A DNA stretch of 64,000 nucleotides, taken from contig NZ_CP065424.1 in assembly GCF_017809215.1 (NCBI RefSeq), forward strand, positions 894,001-958,000, given 5' to 3'. Below, one piece after another: positions 7,269 to 16,207 of the stretch (its first letter is position 1; the number at the start of each line of letters is the position of its first letter). Source of the stretch: Heyndrickxia oleronia. GTDB taxonomy: Bacteria; Bacillota; Bacilli; Bacillales; Bacillaceae_C. Position numbers and translations under genes: made by a program. A model generated the notes under the pieces. That model was not told where the DNA came from and ran no database searches. It was given only the letters and a program-made list of their open reading frames with translations.

Positions 7269-8534
7269 ATGATTACAGCAGCGTTAATTGGAGCTGGAAG
7301 TAGAGGGTTACATGCTTATGGTTCATATGCTTTGAAATATCCACATGAGTTATCTTTTGTTGCGGTAGCTGAACCAAATCGGGAGAAGGGAGCGAAATTT
7401 GCAGCTCTTCATCAGATAAACGATAAGATGGTGTTTGATTCGTGGGAGGAGATGTTGGAGAAAGAAAAGTTTTGTGATGCATTATTAATTTGTTCGCCTG
7501 ATCGCTTTCATTATAAACCTGTCATTCAAGCGATTAAAAAAGGATATAATATTTTACTTGAGAAACCAATGTCACCTAATCCCCAAGAAACATTAGAGAT
7601 TGCCAAGCTAGCTACCGAACATAATGTTCTTTTAAGTGTCTGTCATGTGTTACGGTATGCCCCATTTTATCAGGAATTGAAATCAATTATCGATCAAAAA
7701 GTAATCGGAGATATTGTATCCATTCAATGGAATGAGCATGTTGGCTACTACCACCAGGCACATAGCTTTGTCAGAGGAAATTGGGGGAATAGTCAGCAAT
7801 CAAGTCCTATGATATTGCAAAAATGCTGTCATGATTTGGATCTTTTGCAATGGATTATTGGTTCAGAATGTCAGAGTGTATCTTCCTATGGAAATTTAAC
7901 CCATTTTACAAGTGAGAATGCTCCAGAAGGCTCCACCTTAAGGTGTTTAGACGGCTGTAAGGTGGAGAAAGAATGCCCATACTCAGCGATGAAATGGTAT
8001 TTGCATGACCGCGATGAATGGCCAGCGAATGTAGTTTCAGTTCATCCAAGCATTGATAGTAGATTAAAGGCCCTTCAAGAAGGTCCGTATGGTAGATGTG
8101 TGTACCACTGTGACAATGATGTGGTTGATCATCAGGTTATTAACCTTTTATTTGAAAAAGATGTAACAGTGTCATTTACGATGACCGCTTTTACGAAGGA
8201 GATTTGCCGTTCATTTAGAATTATGGGAACGAAGGGCGAAATTGAAGGCAATGATGCTCGAAATGAATTAAAGATTCAACATTTCTCTGGAAAGACGGAG
8301 GTAATTATTCCTGAATCGGTAGCTGGTGGTCATATGGGAGCAGATACGAGTATTATGAGAGATTTTATCGAACGTGTAGCAAAGAAGGAAAAAGAAAGTC
8401 TGACCTCCGCAATTGTTTCTGCCCATAGTCATTTAATGGCCTTTGCTGCAGAGGAATCGCGTCTGTCTGGAACAACTGTGAACTTTCAGGAATATGTTGC
8501 AAATTTAACGAAGGAAACACAAGAATCAAAATAG
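7269..8534 (+). CDS. Gfo/Idh/MocA family oxidoreductase
   Basis: 421 aa. The N-terminal Rossmann motif is ALIGAGSRGLHAYGSYA, followed by the family's EKPMS motif near residue 98 (LLEKPMSPN), where the lysine is the conserved catalytic residue. A Cys-rich insert, RCLDGCKVEKECPYSA, near residues 215-235, marks a subgroup found beside sugar transporters. The family oxidises or epimerises sugars or inositols with NAD(P). A function on the sugar imported by the neighbouring ABC system is inferred; some Gfo/Idh relatives are NAD-dependent glycosidases (GH109), so hydrolysis is an alternative. ATG follows AAAGAGGAGAGG. Confidence 0.88.
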   Translation: MITAALIGAGSRGLHAYGSYALKYPHELSFVAVAEPNREKGAKFAALHQINDKMVFDSWEEMLEKEKFCDALLICSPDRFHYKPVIQAIKKGYNILLEKPMSPNPQETLEIAKLATEHNVLLSVCHVLRYAPFYQELKSIIDQKVIGDIVSIQWNEHVGYYHQAHSFVRGNWGNSQQSSPMILQKCCHDLDLLQWIIGSECQSVSSYGNLTHFTSENAPEGSTLRCLDGCKVEKECPYSAMKWYLHDRDEWPANVVSVHPSIDSRLKALQEGPYGRCVYHCDNDVVDHQVINLLFEKDVTVSFTMTAFTKEICRSFRIMGTKGEIEGNDARNELKIQHFSGKTEVIIPESVAGGHMGADTSIMRDFIERVAKKEKESLTSAIVSAHSHLMAFAAEESRLSGTTVNFQEYVANLTKETQESK

Positions 8535-8606
8535 ACTGTAGAAGATGATATTTTTTTCAACTTTTCGTACAATATGAGTAAGAATGGAAAGTAAAAGGAG
8601 AAAAAT

Positions 8607-9326
8607 ATGATAGAAAAGGATAATCGAGTTCCCCTTTATTACCAACTAATGGATATTCTTATGGGGAAAATAGAACAGGGGGAGCTGAAGGAGCATGACC
8701 GGCTACCCTCTGAGCGTGAGTTATGTGAACAATATAATGTCAGTCGAACAACTGTACGACAAACAATGCAAGAGCTTGAAAAAGAAGGTCTTATTTATAA
8801 AGAGCATGGAAAGGGGACTTTTGTCTCACCAAAAGTAATCAATCAAAGTCTTGTCCAATTTTATAGTTTTACCGAAGAAATGAAAAAGATCGGGAAAAAG
8901 CCATCTTCTATTGTTCTCGATTTTCAAACGGTGTCTTGTGAAAGCAAAGTAGCAAAAAACATGGATCTATCAGTTGGTGAATTAGTCTTTCGAATTACTA
9001 GATTACGACTTGCTGATGGAGTGCCTATGATGTATGAAACATCATTTCTTCCTGTAAAAAGATTTCCTGATCTAACGAAGGAGGATTTAGAGCAAGCACC
9101 TATGTATAATCTATTTCGCGACAAATATCAAGCAATCATTACAAGAGCAAATGAGCGTTTTAAAGCTGTAACAACGACAGAAGATGAAGCCAAACGATTG
9201 AAAATGAGCACCGATGAACCAAGTCTTTTAATTGAAAGGGTAACATTTGAAGGTACGAATGTGATTGAGTATACAGTATCCATTGCAAGAGGAGATAAGT
9301 TTTCATATTCGGTAGAATTAAAGTAG
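8607..9326 (+). CDS. GntR-family (HutC subfamily) transcriptional regulator
   Basis: 239 aa. Residues ~5-75 are the GntR winged helix (YYQLMDILMGKIEQGELKEH, then LPSERELCEQYNVSRTTVRQ). Residues ~90-235 are a UTRA ligand domain (FRITRLRLADGVPMMYETSF). HutC-type proteins are usually repressors released by a phosphorylated sugar. It sits inside the operon, 72 bp after the dehydrogenase gene. The duplicated CTGGTAATGACATCA sites before the binding-protein gene are its likely targets (inference). Confidence 0.92.
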   Translation: MIEKDNRVPLYYQLMDILMGKIEQGELKEHDRLPSERELCEQYNVSRTTVRQTMQELEKEGLIYKEHGKGTFVSPKVINQSLVQFYSFTEEMKKIGKKPSSIVLDFQTVSCESKVAKNMDLSVGELVFRITRLRLADGVPMMYETSFLPVKRFPDLTKEDLEQAPMYNLFRDKYQAIITRANERFKAVTTTEDEAKRLKMSTDEPSLLIERVTFEGTNVIEYTVSIARGDKFSYSVELK

Positions 9327-9401
9327 AGGTAACTCTACTTTTTTAAGATGAAAATCATTGACTTTTTCATGTTAATTAATTGGAAGAAAAGGGGAGGAAG
9401 T

Positions 9402-10313
9402 ATGGGGTATCGCGCGTGTTTTGATATTGGGGGAACCTTTATTAAGTTTGCGGTCGTTTCTGAAGCAGGTGAGTTATTTTTACAAGGAAAAACGGAAACA
9501 CCAACGAAGAATGTAACAATGTATATTCCTCAAATACTAAGTGAAAAGGTGGCGTATTTTCGTGAATACTACCCAATTGAAAATATTGGGATTTCCTCCT
9601 GTGGAATTGTAGACCACAATAAAGGTGTGATTCTGTTCTCTGCCAATATCGAAGGATATTCAGGCTTCCCTTTGGCACATGAAATTTCAGAATTTACTGG
9701 ATTGTCTATTTCGGTTGAAAATGATGTAAGAAGTGCTTGCCTTGGTGAAATGTGGCTTGGGGCTGCACAAGGAAAAGAAAATGTCGTTCTACTGACACTA
9801 GGAACTGGAGTAGGGGGTGCGATCATCCAAAATGGTCGTCTCGTTTCAGGGGCGGGAAATTTGGCTGGTGAGCTCGGTCATATGAGCATTATTCATAATG
9901 GGGAAAACTGTCCTTGCGGAGGCAAGGGATGCTTTGAACGCTATGCGTCAACCTCTTCTCTCATTCGTTATTATCAGACCATTGTTGGCCAAGAAGAGAG
10001 TATCGATGGTAAAGAAATTATGAGCAAAATCAAACAGGGAGAAACAGCTGCCATTAAAGCTTACCAGGAGTTTATCGATTACTTGTCAACCGGGCTAGTA
10101 AATATCGCCCACCTTTTTAATCCTGAATGTATTATTATTGGTGGAGGGATTACCGAACAAGGCGAATCATTCATCAATGAAGTAAATTCGAAATATAAAG
10201 AAAAGGTTATGCCACTTTATCGTGAATCAACAAAGATTGTTTTGGCAGAGTTACATAATGACGCAGCACTGTATGGGGCGTTTGTTCATGCGGGGAATTT
10301 TGTGAAGAACTAA
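9402..10313 (+). CDS. ROK-family sugar kinase
   Basis: 303 aa from ATG 9402, placed by the AGGGGAGG site at 9390-9397. A longer frame from 9348 adds a stretch with no ribosome site. The ATP-binding motif CFDIGGTFIKFAV opens the protein. The central GTGVGGAI and GELGHM motifs and the zinc-binding ROK signature CPCGGKGCFERYAS (about residue 170) are intact. With no DNA-binding domain it is a kinase rather than a repressor, acting on glucose, ManNAc or another hexose in the cytosol. Last gene of the sugar operon; it probably phosphorylates the imported or processed sugar. Confidence 0.9.
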   Translation: MGYRACFDIGGTFIKFAVVSEAGELFLQGKTETPTKNVTMYIPQILSEKVAYFREYYPIENIGISSCGIVDHNKGVILFSANIEGYSGFPLAHEISEFTGLSISVENDVRSACLGEMWLGAAQGKENVVLLTLGTGVGGAIIQNGRLVSGAGNLAGELGHMSIIHNGENCPCGGKGCFERYASTSSLIRYYQTIVGQEESIDGKEIMSKIKQGETAAIKAYQEFIDYLSTGLVNIAHLFNPECIIIGGGITEQGESFINEVNSKYKEKVMPLYRESTKIVLAELHNDAALYGAFVHAGNFVKN

Positions 10314-10360
10314 TATTCATAGAAGTGAAAGGCGGTGATTTGATACGTTACATCAACAGG

Positions 10361-10409
10361 CATTTCTGTTTTTATTTTTTAAAAAGAAACAAAAAATAAA
10401 AACAGAATG
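10361..10409 (+). terminator. Long hairpin ending the sugar operon, touching the next start codon
   Basis: CATTTCTGTTTTTATTTTTT pairs with AAAAAATAAAAACAGAATG around a 10-nt loop. It is AT-rich, so moderately stable, and its 3' arm covers an ATG at 10407. It may terminate the sugar operon or occlude initiation of the GNAT gene. Confidence 0.55.
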
Positions 10410-10421
10410 AGGAATGTAAAA

Positions 10422-11243
10422 ATGATTTATGAATTACAAATAGAAAACTATCAATTGATTAAGCCATTACTAGCAGAGTACCCTGTTAATCCAGTCATAG
10501 CCGGTGTGATAGAGGGGAATAATCTTGGCAGAATTTTTGTCGACCATCCACAGAACCCGTCAGCTGCATTAGTTTGGGCAAAAAATGAAATGTTCTATTT
10601 AATTGGAAATAGTGATAATAAGCTATTTAATTCATCGTTGGAAAGTTTAATCTTTTGTCAGATTAAACCTGAGGCATTGGCTATCGGTGATGATTGTTTT
10701 AATTTGGAGCTTTATCCCTTTTCAAAATGGGAAAGAATAATACCACGTATCTTTACTCATTCATTATCTATTGGAGAAAGAGTACCTTTTGAATTTGACT
10801 ACAATCGATATATAAGTAGGATGCTGGAAAAAAAGGTTTTACCTGATGGATATCAATGTCAAATTATTAGTGAGGAACTCATTAAGAGAGATATAAATGA
10901 TGTTATGAAGAAGGAAATCTTAAAGTTTTGGGATTCCGTAGATTCCTTTTTTAATAAAGGAATCGGAGTTGTCATAACTAAAGAGAGAGAAATCATAGGT
11001 ACATGTCTTTCCGTTTTTGTTAGTGGATCCGATTTTGAAATTGGCATCAATGTTTATCAAACGGAGCATCGTGGCAAAGGCCTGGCTACCTACATGGCAG
11101 AAAGATTTTTAGAAATCTGCTTAGAAAAAGGTGGCAGGCCACATTGGACGACGGAAAATTTTCGTAGCGATTCAATAGCCATTGCAAATAAACTTGGCTT
11201 TAGACAACTACCTAATTATCGAATGTTTTTTCTTCCTTTTTAA
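10422..11243 (+). CDS. GNAT-family acetyltransferase (GNAT_acetyltran type)
   Basis: 273 aa. The C-terminal half holds the acetyl-CoA loop TEHRGKGLATYMAERFLEIC and the closing beta-strand segment NKLGFRQLPNYRMFFLPF, as in PF12746 proteins of Bacillus. The N-terminal half (residues 1-130) is the family's extra domain. The acceptor substrate is unknown. ATG at 10422 has GAGGA 8 nt upstream; an ATG at 10407 is in frame but sits in a hairpin without a ribosome site. Transcribed alone, rightward. Confidence 0.75.
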   Translation: MIYELQIENYQLIKPLLAEYPVNPVIAGVIEGNNLGRIFVDHPQNPSAALVWAKNEMFYLIGNSDNKLFNSSLESLIFCQIKPEALAIGDDCFNLELYPFSKWERIIPRIFTHSLSIGERVPFEFDYNRYISRMLEKKVLPDGYQCQIISEELIKRDINDVMKKEILKFWDSVDSFFNKGIGVVITKEREIIGTCLSVFVSGSDFEIGINVYQTEHRGKGLATYMAERFLEICLEKGGRPHWTTENFRSDSIAIANKLGFRQLPNYRMFFLPF

Positions 11244-11269
11244 AAGGATAGTTTATATCATTTTGCGCG

Positions 11270-11370
11270 AATTAGATTAAATATTGTTCCAAAAGTGTAT
11301 AGTTCTCGTGCTAATCCATTTATTTTTACGCGAATGTGCCCAATTTTCGTGCGAATCGCTTTAAAGACCA
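11270..11370. repeat. Degenerate GTGCGAAT-type tandem repeat
   Basis: Recurrent boxes GCGCGAATTA, CTCGTGCTAAT, ACGCGAATGTGC and CGTGCGAATCGC at about 25-40 nt spacing between a GNAT gene and a terminator. They resemble the better-preserved 42-nt repeats at 51144-51240. Confidence 0.4.
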
Positions 11371-11397
11371 TAATTTTTTTGTATATCAAAAAATAAA

Positions 11398-11426
11398 TCA
11401 CCCCGAATCGTTTTGATTCGGGGTGA
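11398..11426 (-). terminator. Intrinsic terminator
   Basis: TCACCCCGAATC (11398-11409) pairs with GATTCGGGGTGA (11415-11426) around a 5-nt loop, with A/T tracts on both sides. It ends the leftward amidohydrolase/transporter operon and may also stop rightward transcription. Confidence 0.85.
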
Positions 11427-11436
11427 AACGATTATT

Positions 11437-12597
11437 CTATTTCACATTTAATGCTAATTGAATCATTAGCTCAATCGCTGTTGGAATAGCATCCTCATCA
11501 ATATCGAATTTAGGGTGGTGATGTGGATACTGACTTTTTTCACTTTGCATTCCCACATTTATAAACGCACCTGTTTTTTCTTTTAAATAATAGGAGTAGT
11601 CCTCTGCACCTAAAGTTGGATCCATTTTCTCAAAAACATCTTCACCAAAGGTATCGTCGATCACCCTTTTGGCAAATTCACATGCTTTAGGATGGTTATA
11701 TAATGGTGGAGTCCCTTCAATAAATGTATAGTGTCCTTTTGCACCGAAGCTTGCACATAGGGATTCCGTTAATTGAGCAGTTTTTTTATGCATTAGTTCT
11801 GCTGCCTCGAATGTCATTGCACGAATCGTTCCTTGAAGTTTTACTTCTGAAGGAATGACATTATAGGAGTTTCCAGCCTGCATTCCTCCGAAGGAAATAA
11901 CCCCTGCTTGTAATGGATGTAAATTTCTGCTAACAACTGATTGGAATCCTTGAATTAAATGAGTGGCAATATAGATAGGATCCACCGCATCCTGTGGTTG
12001 CCCACCATGACCACCAACGCCTTCAATCGTAATATCAAAATCATCACTTGACGCCATCGCAAATCCTGTAGCAAAGCCAATCTTTCCTATAGGTAAATTT
12101 GCCATCAAATGAATGCCATAAATGACATCGACCCCATCTAAAATTCCCTCTTCAACAAGCTGTTTAGCTCCACTTGGCGAAGCTTCCTCTGAGCTTTGAA
12201 AAATGAAAACGATATTGTTTTTTACTAATTGTGGATGGCTGCTCATCCATTTAGCAACAGCAAGTAAAATAGCTGTGTGACCATCATGACCACAGCCATG
12301 CATGACACCAGGAACAGTAGAGATATAAGGCTTATCTCCTTCTTCATAAAGGGGAAGGGCATCCATATCAGCTCTAAGTGCGACTGTTTTATTCCCTTCT
12401 GTCCCTTTGAAATAAGCCACTACATTAGGTGCTGAAAAACGAGAATCTACTGGAATACCGAATTCTGCAAGTTTCTCTTTTACATAAGCAGCTGTTTTAT
12501 ACTCCTGTCCAGATAACTCGGGATGCATATGAAAATGACGACGCTGTTGAATTGTCCAAGCTTTTAATTCTTCATTCACTAATTTTGTTTGTAACAT
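11437..12597 (-). CDS. M20 family amidohydrolase / N-acyl-amino-acid deacylase
   Basis: 386 aa, full length for the M20D amidohydrolase group (HipO/AbgB/NahK-like). Metal ligands are visible in MHGCGHDGHTAILLAVAKWM (Cys and His pair), SSEEASPSGA (catalytic Glu pair), and a late HPKFD region; the dimerisation domain GVGGHGGQPQDAVDPI lies at about 190-210. It removes an acyl or aryl group from an amino acid in the cytosol. It is the second gene of an operon with the YfcC carrier 29 bp upstream, so the carrier probably supplies an N-acyl amino acid or short peptide. ATG follows a GGAGGG site. Confidence 0.88.
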   Translation of the reverse strand: MLQTKLVNEELKAWTIQQRRHFHMHPELSGQEYKTAAYVKEKLAEFGIPVDSRFSAPNVVAYFKGTEGNKTVALRADMDALPLYEEGDKPYISTVPGVMHGCGHDGHTAILLAVAKWMSSHPQLVKNNIVFIFQSSEEASPSGAKQLVEEGILDGVDVIYGIHLMANLPIGKIGFATGFAMASSDDFDITIEGVGGHGGQPQDAVDPIYIATHLIQGFQSVVSRNLHPLQAGVISFGGMQAGNSYNVIPSEVKLQGTIRAMTFEAAELMHKKTAQLTESLCASFGAKGHYTFIEGTPPLYNHPKACEFAKRVIDDTFGEDVFEKMDPTLGAEDYSYYLKEKTGAFINVGMQSEKSQYPHHHPKFDIDEDAIPTAIELMIQLALNVK

Positions 12598-12626
12598 GAT
12601 GTACCCTCCAATAATAGATTGATAGA

Positions 12627-14051
12627 TTAAAATGGACCATACTGAATGGCCTGTGCGATCAGTAAGAAAATAATACTAATGATAATTTCGATAAAAATAA
12701 ATGGCAGTACCCATTTAAACCATTTCGTAAAAGGAATTCCCGCAATTGCAAGACCTGCAACTAGTACACCTGCAGTTGGGAAAATAGAGTTTGTAATGCC
12801 ATCGCCTAGCTGAAAGGCTAAAACTGCTGTCTGTCTAGTGACACCTACAAGATCAGATAAAGGTGCCATAATCGGCATCGTTAAAGCTGCCTGTCCACTT
12901 CCTGAAGGAACAAGGAAGTTCAGAAAGAGTTGTACGAAGAACATGCCAACTGCATTCAATGCTGGAGTTAAGTGACTTAATAGGGAAGATGCATAGTACA
13001 AAACGGAATCCATTAATTTCCCATCCTGCACAACGACAAGTATGGCTTGCGCAAAACCAATAATTAGTGCACCACCAATTACTTCCTTTGCTCCATCCAT
13101 GAAACTATCCGCCATTTTGCTTGGATTCAATTTCCCAATAAACCCGATTAAGATTCCGAATAGAAGGAATAGACCTGCAATTTCAGTTATATACCAGCCA
13201 AATTTTAAAACACCAATGATTAAAACTACGAAGTTAAGCAAGAAAACTGCTAGTACCCATTTATGACGAGTTTCTAGCTTTGTATCTGTTGAGACGATTT
13301 TTTTGTTCGTTTCAAAGTTTCCTAGATAACGTAGTTCAGGATTCGCTTTTACTTTTTTAGCATAACGATAAACAAAAAGTACTCCTGCAATATAGAAAGT
13401 TGCAAGTAAGATTAATCGAAGACCGATACCAGAGAAAGTTGGCAATTCAGCTATACTTTGTGCAATACCGATATTAAATGGATTCATAATGGCACTCATG
13501 AAACCTATATTTGCACCTAATGAAACAATGGCAAATCCGACAATTGCGTCAAATCCTAAAGCAATGGCTAACGGTGTAATAATGGCGATGTAAATAATTG
13601 TTTCCTCGGCCATCCCCATTAATGTACCACCTGCAGCAAAGAAGAGCATGAGTACAGGGATAAGCAATAATTCACGATTACCAAGCTTTTTCGTAATGGT
13701 TAAAATCAAAGCATCTAGTGCACCGGTTGCTTTAAGAATACCAAATGCACCCCCAACCATTAATACAAAAAAGATAATTCCTGCTCCTTGTACCATTCCT
13801 GTATGGATACTTGTAAAAATATTAAAAAAGCCTACAGGAGAAGAATCTGTGAAATGAAAGGAATCCGGAACAACTAAAGTACGTCCATCCTTATCCACTC
13901 GATCATACTCCCCAGCTGGAACAATATAAGTCAAAATAGTAGAAATGATAATCACACAAAAAATAAGGACGAATGCATTAATATTCTTCACTTGCTTCTT
14001 TTTACTATTAATAGATGATGGCTGTTGATCTTGAAGTAGCGATTTAGGCAT
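12627..14051 (-). CDS. YfcC family transporter (DcuC/arginine-antiporter-like)
   Basis: 474 aa with about 12 membrane helices after a charged N-terminus ending VKNINAFVLIF. The segments VPAGEYDRVDKDGRTLVVPD and the repeated GMAEETIIYIAIITPLAIAL and PSGSGQAALTMPIMAPLSDL motifs are typical of the C4-dicarboxylate/arginine antiporter superfamily YfcC branch (PF03606). YfcC proteins often sit next to M20 amidohydrolases, as here. Likely imports the amidohydrolase's substrate by proton or sodium coupling, or exchanges it for product; the substrate is unproven. ATG after AAAGGAG. Confidence 0.88.
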   Translation of the reverse strand: MPKSLLQDQQPSSINSKKKQVKNINAFVLIFCVIIISTILTYIVPAGEYDRVDKDGRTLVVPDSFHFTDSSPVGFFNIFTSIHTGMVQGAGIIFFVLMVGGAFGILKATGALDALILTITKKLGNRELLLIPVLMLFFAAGGTLMGMAEETIIYIAIITPLAIALGFDAIVGFAIVSLGANIGFMSAIMNPFNIGIAQSIAELPTFSGIGLRLILLATFYIAGVLFVYRYAKKVKANPELRYLGNFETNKKIVSTDTKLETRHKWVLAVFLLNFVVLIIGVLKFGWYITEIAGLFLLFGILIGFIGKLNPSKMADSFMDGAKEVIGGALIIGFAQAILVVVQDGKLMDSVLYYASSLLSHLTPALNAVGMFFVQLFLNFLVPSGSGQAALTMPIMAPLSDLVGVTRQTAVLAFQLGDGITNSIFPTAGVLVAGLAIAGIPFTKWFKWVLPFIFIEIIISIIFLLIAQAIQYGPF

Positions 14052-14153
14052 CTTGTAAACTCCTTTTGTATTTTTAATTAGAAAACTGTATTTTTATTCA
14101 ACTAGTTTAATATATATTCATTTTTTATTCAAGAATTATTTTGAAAAAGGGGG

Positions 14154-14222
14154 GGGACAGAGGGTCGGTTCTTCTGTCCCACTGAGACAAAAGAACCGAC
14201 CCCTTGTCCCTCCCCTTGTCCC
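14154..14222 (+). repeat. Pair of REP-like hairpins (GGGACA arms)
   Basis: First unit 14154-14180 (GGGACA...TGTCCC around GGGTCGGTTC). Second unit about 14184-14210 in inverted core orientation (GAACCGACCCC...TTGTCCC), followed by an extra TCCCCTTGTCCC. They lie between two divergent genes and just upstream of a TATAAT box (14232-14237) that may serve the S9 peptidase. Confidence 0.8.
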
Positions 14223-14280
14223 TTTTCATGTTATAATAATGACAGAGTTTTCAATATAGTGAAAAAAGGAGTGTTGATTG

Positions 14281-16080
14281 ATGATTTCTTTTCCGAAGCC
14301 TGATGTCGAACAGTTTTTGCGAACATTTGCGATTGGGGATTTTGCTGTTAGTCCTGATGAGAAGCAGCTTGTGTTTAGTACGAATTTAAGTGGTAAGTAT
14401 AATTTGTGGGCAATGGATTTGCCAAAGACTTTTCCGTATCCACTTACATTTATTGATCAAAGCTGTCAAGAACTGTTGTACGATAAACAAGGGAGATTCA
14501 TTATTGCAGGATTTGATCAGGACGGAGATGAAAACACTCAATTTTATGGGCTTCCACTACAAGGTGGAACGATGAAAGAGATTGTGTATCAAGAGAATAC
14601 TAGAAATTTCATGCCGATTTTATCGGAGAATGGAAAGAAGCTTTATTATACATCTTCGAAGGATAACCCAATGTGTTTAAGTTCATTTTGCCTTGATTTA
14701 GATTCGGGTCAAGAAACGAAGGTTATAGAGGGGCGAGACGCTGCTACTTATCTACTCGATTTTAGTCCGGACGAATCGACTTTTCTCTATTATAAGCATT
14801 TTGCTAATACGCATACTCTAGTATTCGCCAAACACGGAGATGAAGAGATTCGATTAACACCACCAACTGAAAAGCAACATACTGTAAGCGATGCTGTATT
14901 TGTCTCAAATGATTTAGTCTATTTACTGACTGATTATGAGTCTGATTTTACGTATCTTGCTTCGTATGATCTTAAGACGAGAACCTTTTTAAAAATCAAA
15001 AGTCTGGAAAAAGAAAGCTTAAGATCATTAAAATATAATAAATCTCAGCAAACACTATATATAAGCAGTGAAAAAGGTGTAGAAGACTTTTTATATGAAT
15101 ATCGTTTACAGGATGGGGTTTGGAATAAAGTTTCAACCCCATGCAGTGTAATTGAAAAAATGGTTGTGTCAAAAGCGGGGACATTATACTTATTAGGTAG
15201 AAGTGCCACAACACCACATAATATTTATAAACGAGAAGAAAATGAATGGGTTTCTTTAACAAAATATACCGTGCCAGGAGTAGCCCCTGAAGAGTTAGTT
15301 GATCCGGATGTCATTACATATCGGTCTTTCGATGACTTAGAAATCGAAGCGTTATTCTTTAAAGCAAAAAAAGAAAATGACAATGGAGAAATTATTTTTT
15401 GGCCACATGGTGGACCACAAGCAGCTGAACGGAAATTTTTTCGAGCGTCCTTCCAATTTTTCCTAAACCAAGGATTTAGTATATTTGCACCTAATTTCCG
15501 TGGCTCAACAGGATATGGTTTATCGTTTACGAAAATGGTAGAAGGAGATTGGGGGAACAGTCCTCGTCTTGATAATGTGGCTGGCTTAGATTGGTTGATT
15601 GAAAATGGATATGTGGAAAAAGGAAATATCCTTTTAATGGGGGGAAGCTTCGGTGGATATATGTCGCTTCTATTGCATGGGCGACATGCAGATTATTTTA
15701 AAGCAGTCGTTGATATTTTCGGACCATCTGATCTTTTCTCCTTTATCAATTCAGTACCTGACGATTGGAAACCAGTGATGGATCAATGGGTTGGGAATCC
15801 TGAAAGGGATAAGGAAAAGCTAATTGAGTATTCACCAATTACGTATTTAGATGGGATGACTAAGCCTATGCTTGTCATTCAAGGTGCTAATGATCCGCGA
15901 GTTGTTCAACAAGAATCGGATCAGATTGTTGCCGCGTTAAGGGAAAAGGGAAGAGAAGTTGAATATATGCTTTTAACGGACGAAGGGCATGGTTTTTCGA
16001 AAAAAGAAAATGAAATTGCAGTATATCAAAGAATTTTGTCATTTTTTAATCAATTCATTGGCTCTAAGGTAAAAGGTTAA
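14281..16080 (+). CDS. S9 family prolyl-oligopeptidase-type peptidase
   Basis: 599 aa. The N-terminal ~340 residues form a beta-propeller with repeated DYLL/FSPDES-like blades. The C-terminal alpha/beta hydrolase carries HGGPQAAERKFF (oxyanion), the nucleophile elbow GGSFGGY (Ser456), a late ANDPR Asp and the terminal DEGHGFS His. This is the acylaminoacyl-peptidase/DPP type, which cleaves short peptides or removes N-blocked residues in the cytosol; no signal peptide is present. Start ATG 14281 (a TTG at 14278 is less likely) has AAAGGAG 9 nt upstream. Single gene ending in a clear terminator. Confidence 0.9.
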   Translation: MISFPKPDVEQFLRTFAIGDFAVSPDEKQLVFSTNLSGKYNLWAMDLPKTFPYPLTFIDQSCQELLYDKQGRFIIAGFDQDGDENTQFYGLPLQGGTMKEIVYQENTRNFMPILSENGKKLYYTSSKDNPMCLSSFCLDLDSGQETKVIEGRDAATYLLDFSPDESTFLYYKHFANTHTLVFAKHGDEEIRLTPPTEKQHTVSDAVFVSNDLVYLLTDYESDFTYLASYDLKTRTFLKIKSLEKESLRSLKYNKSQQTLYISSEKGVEDFLYEYRLQDGVWNKVSTPCSVIEKMVVSKAGTLYLLGRSATTPHNIYKREENEWVSLTKYTVPGVAPEELVDPDVITYRSFDDLEIEALFFKAKKENDNGEIIFWPHGGPQAAERKFFRASFQFFLNQGFSIFAPNFRGSTGYGLSFTKMVEGDWGNSPRLDNVAGLDWLIENGYVEKGNILLMGGSFGGYMSLLLHGRHADYFKAVVDIFGPSDLFSFINSVPDDWKPVMDQWVGNPERDKEKLIEYSPITYLDGMTKPMLVIQGANDPRVVQQESDQIVAALREKGREVEYMLLTDEGHGFSKKENEIAVYQRILSFFNQFIGSKVKG

Positions 16081-16084
16081 ACGC

Positions 16085-16124
16085 AACAAAAAGGACTAAT
16101 GTACTAGTCCTTTTTGTTTTTGAG
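16085..16124 (+). terminator. Intrinsic terminator of the S9 peptidase gene
   Basis: AACAAAAAGGACTA (16085-16098) pairs with TAGTCCTTTTTGTT (16105-16118), loop 6 nt, followed by T-rich sequence. Confidence 0.9.
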
Positions 16125-16207
16125 TGAAAAGAACTACAGAAGTGCACTTTTTTGATAGGAATATTATGCTACAATGAATAGGAATGAAATAGTAGCGGAG
16201 GAAAATT

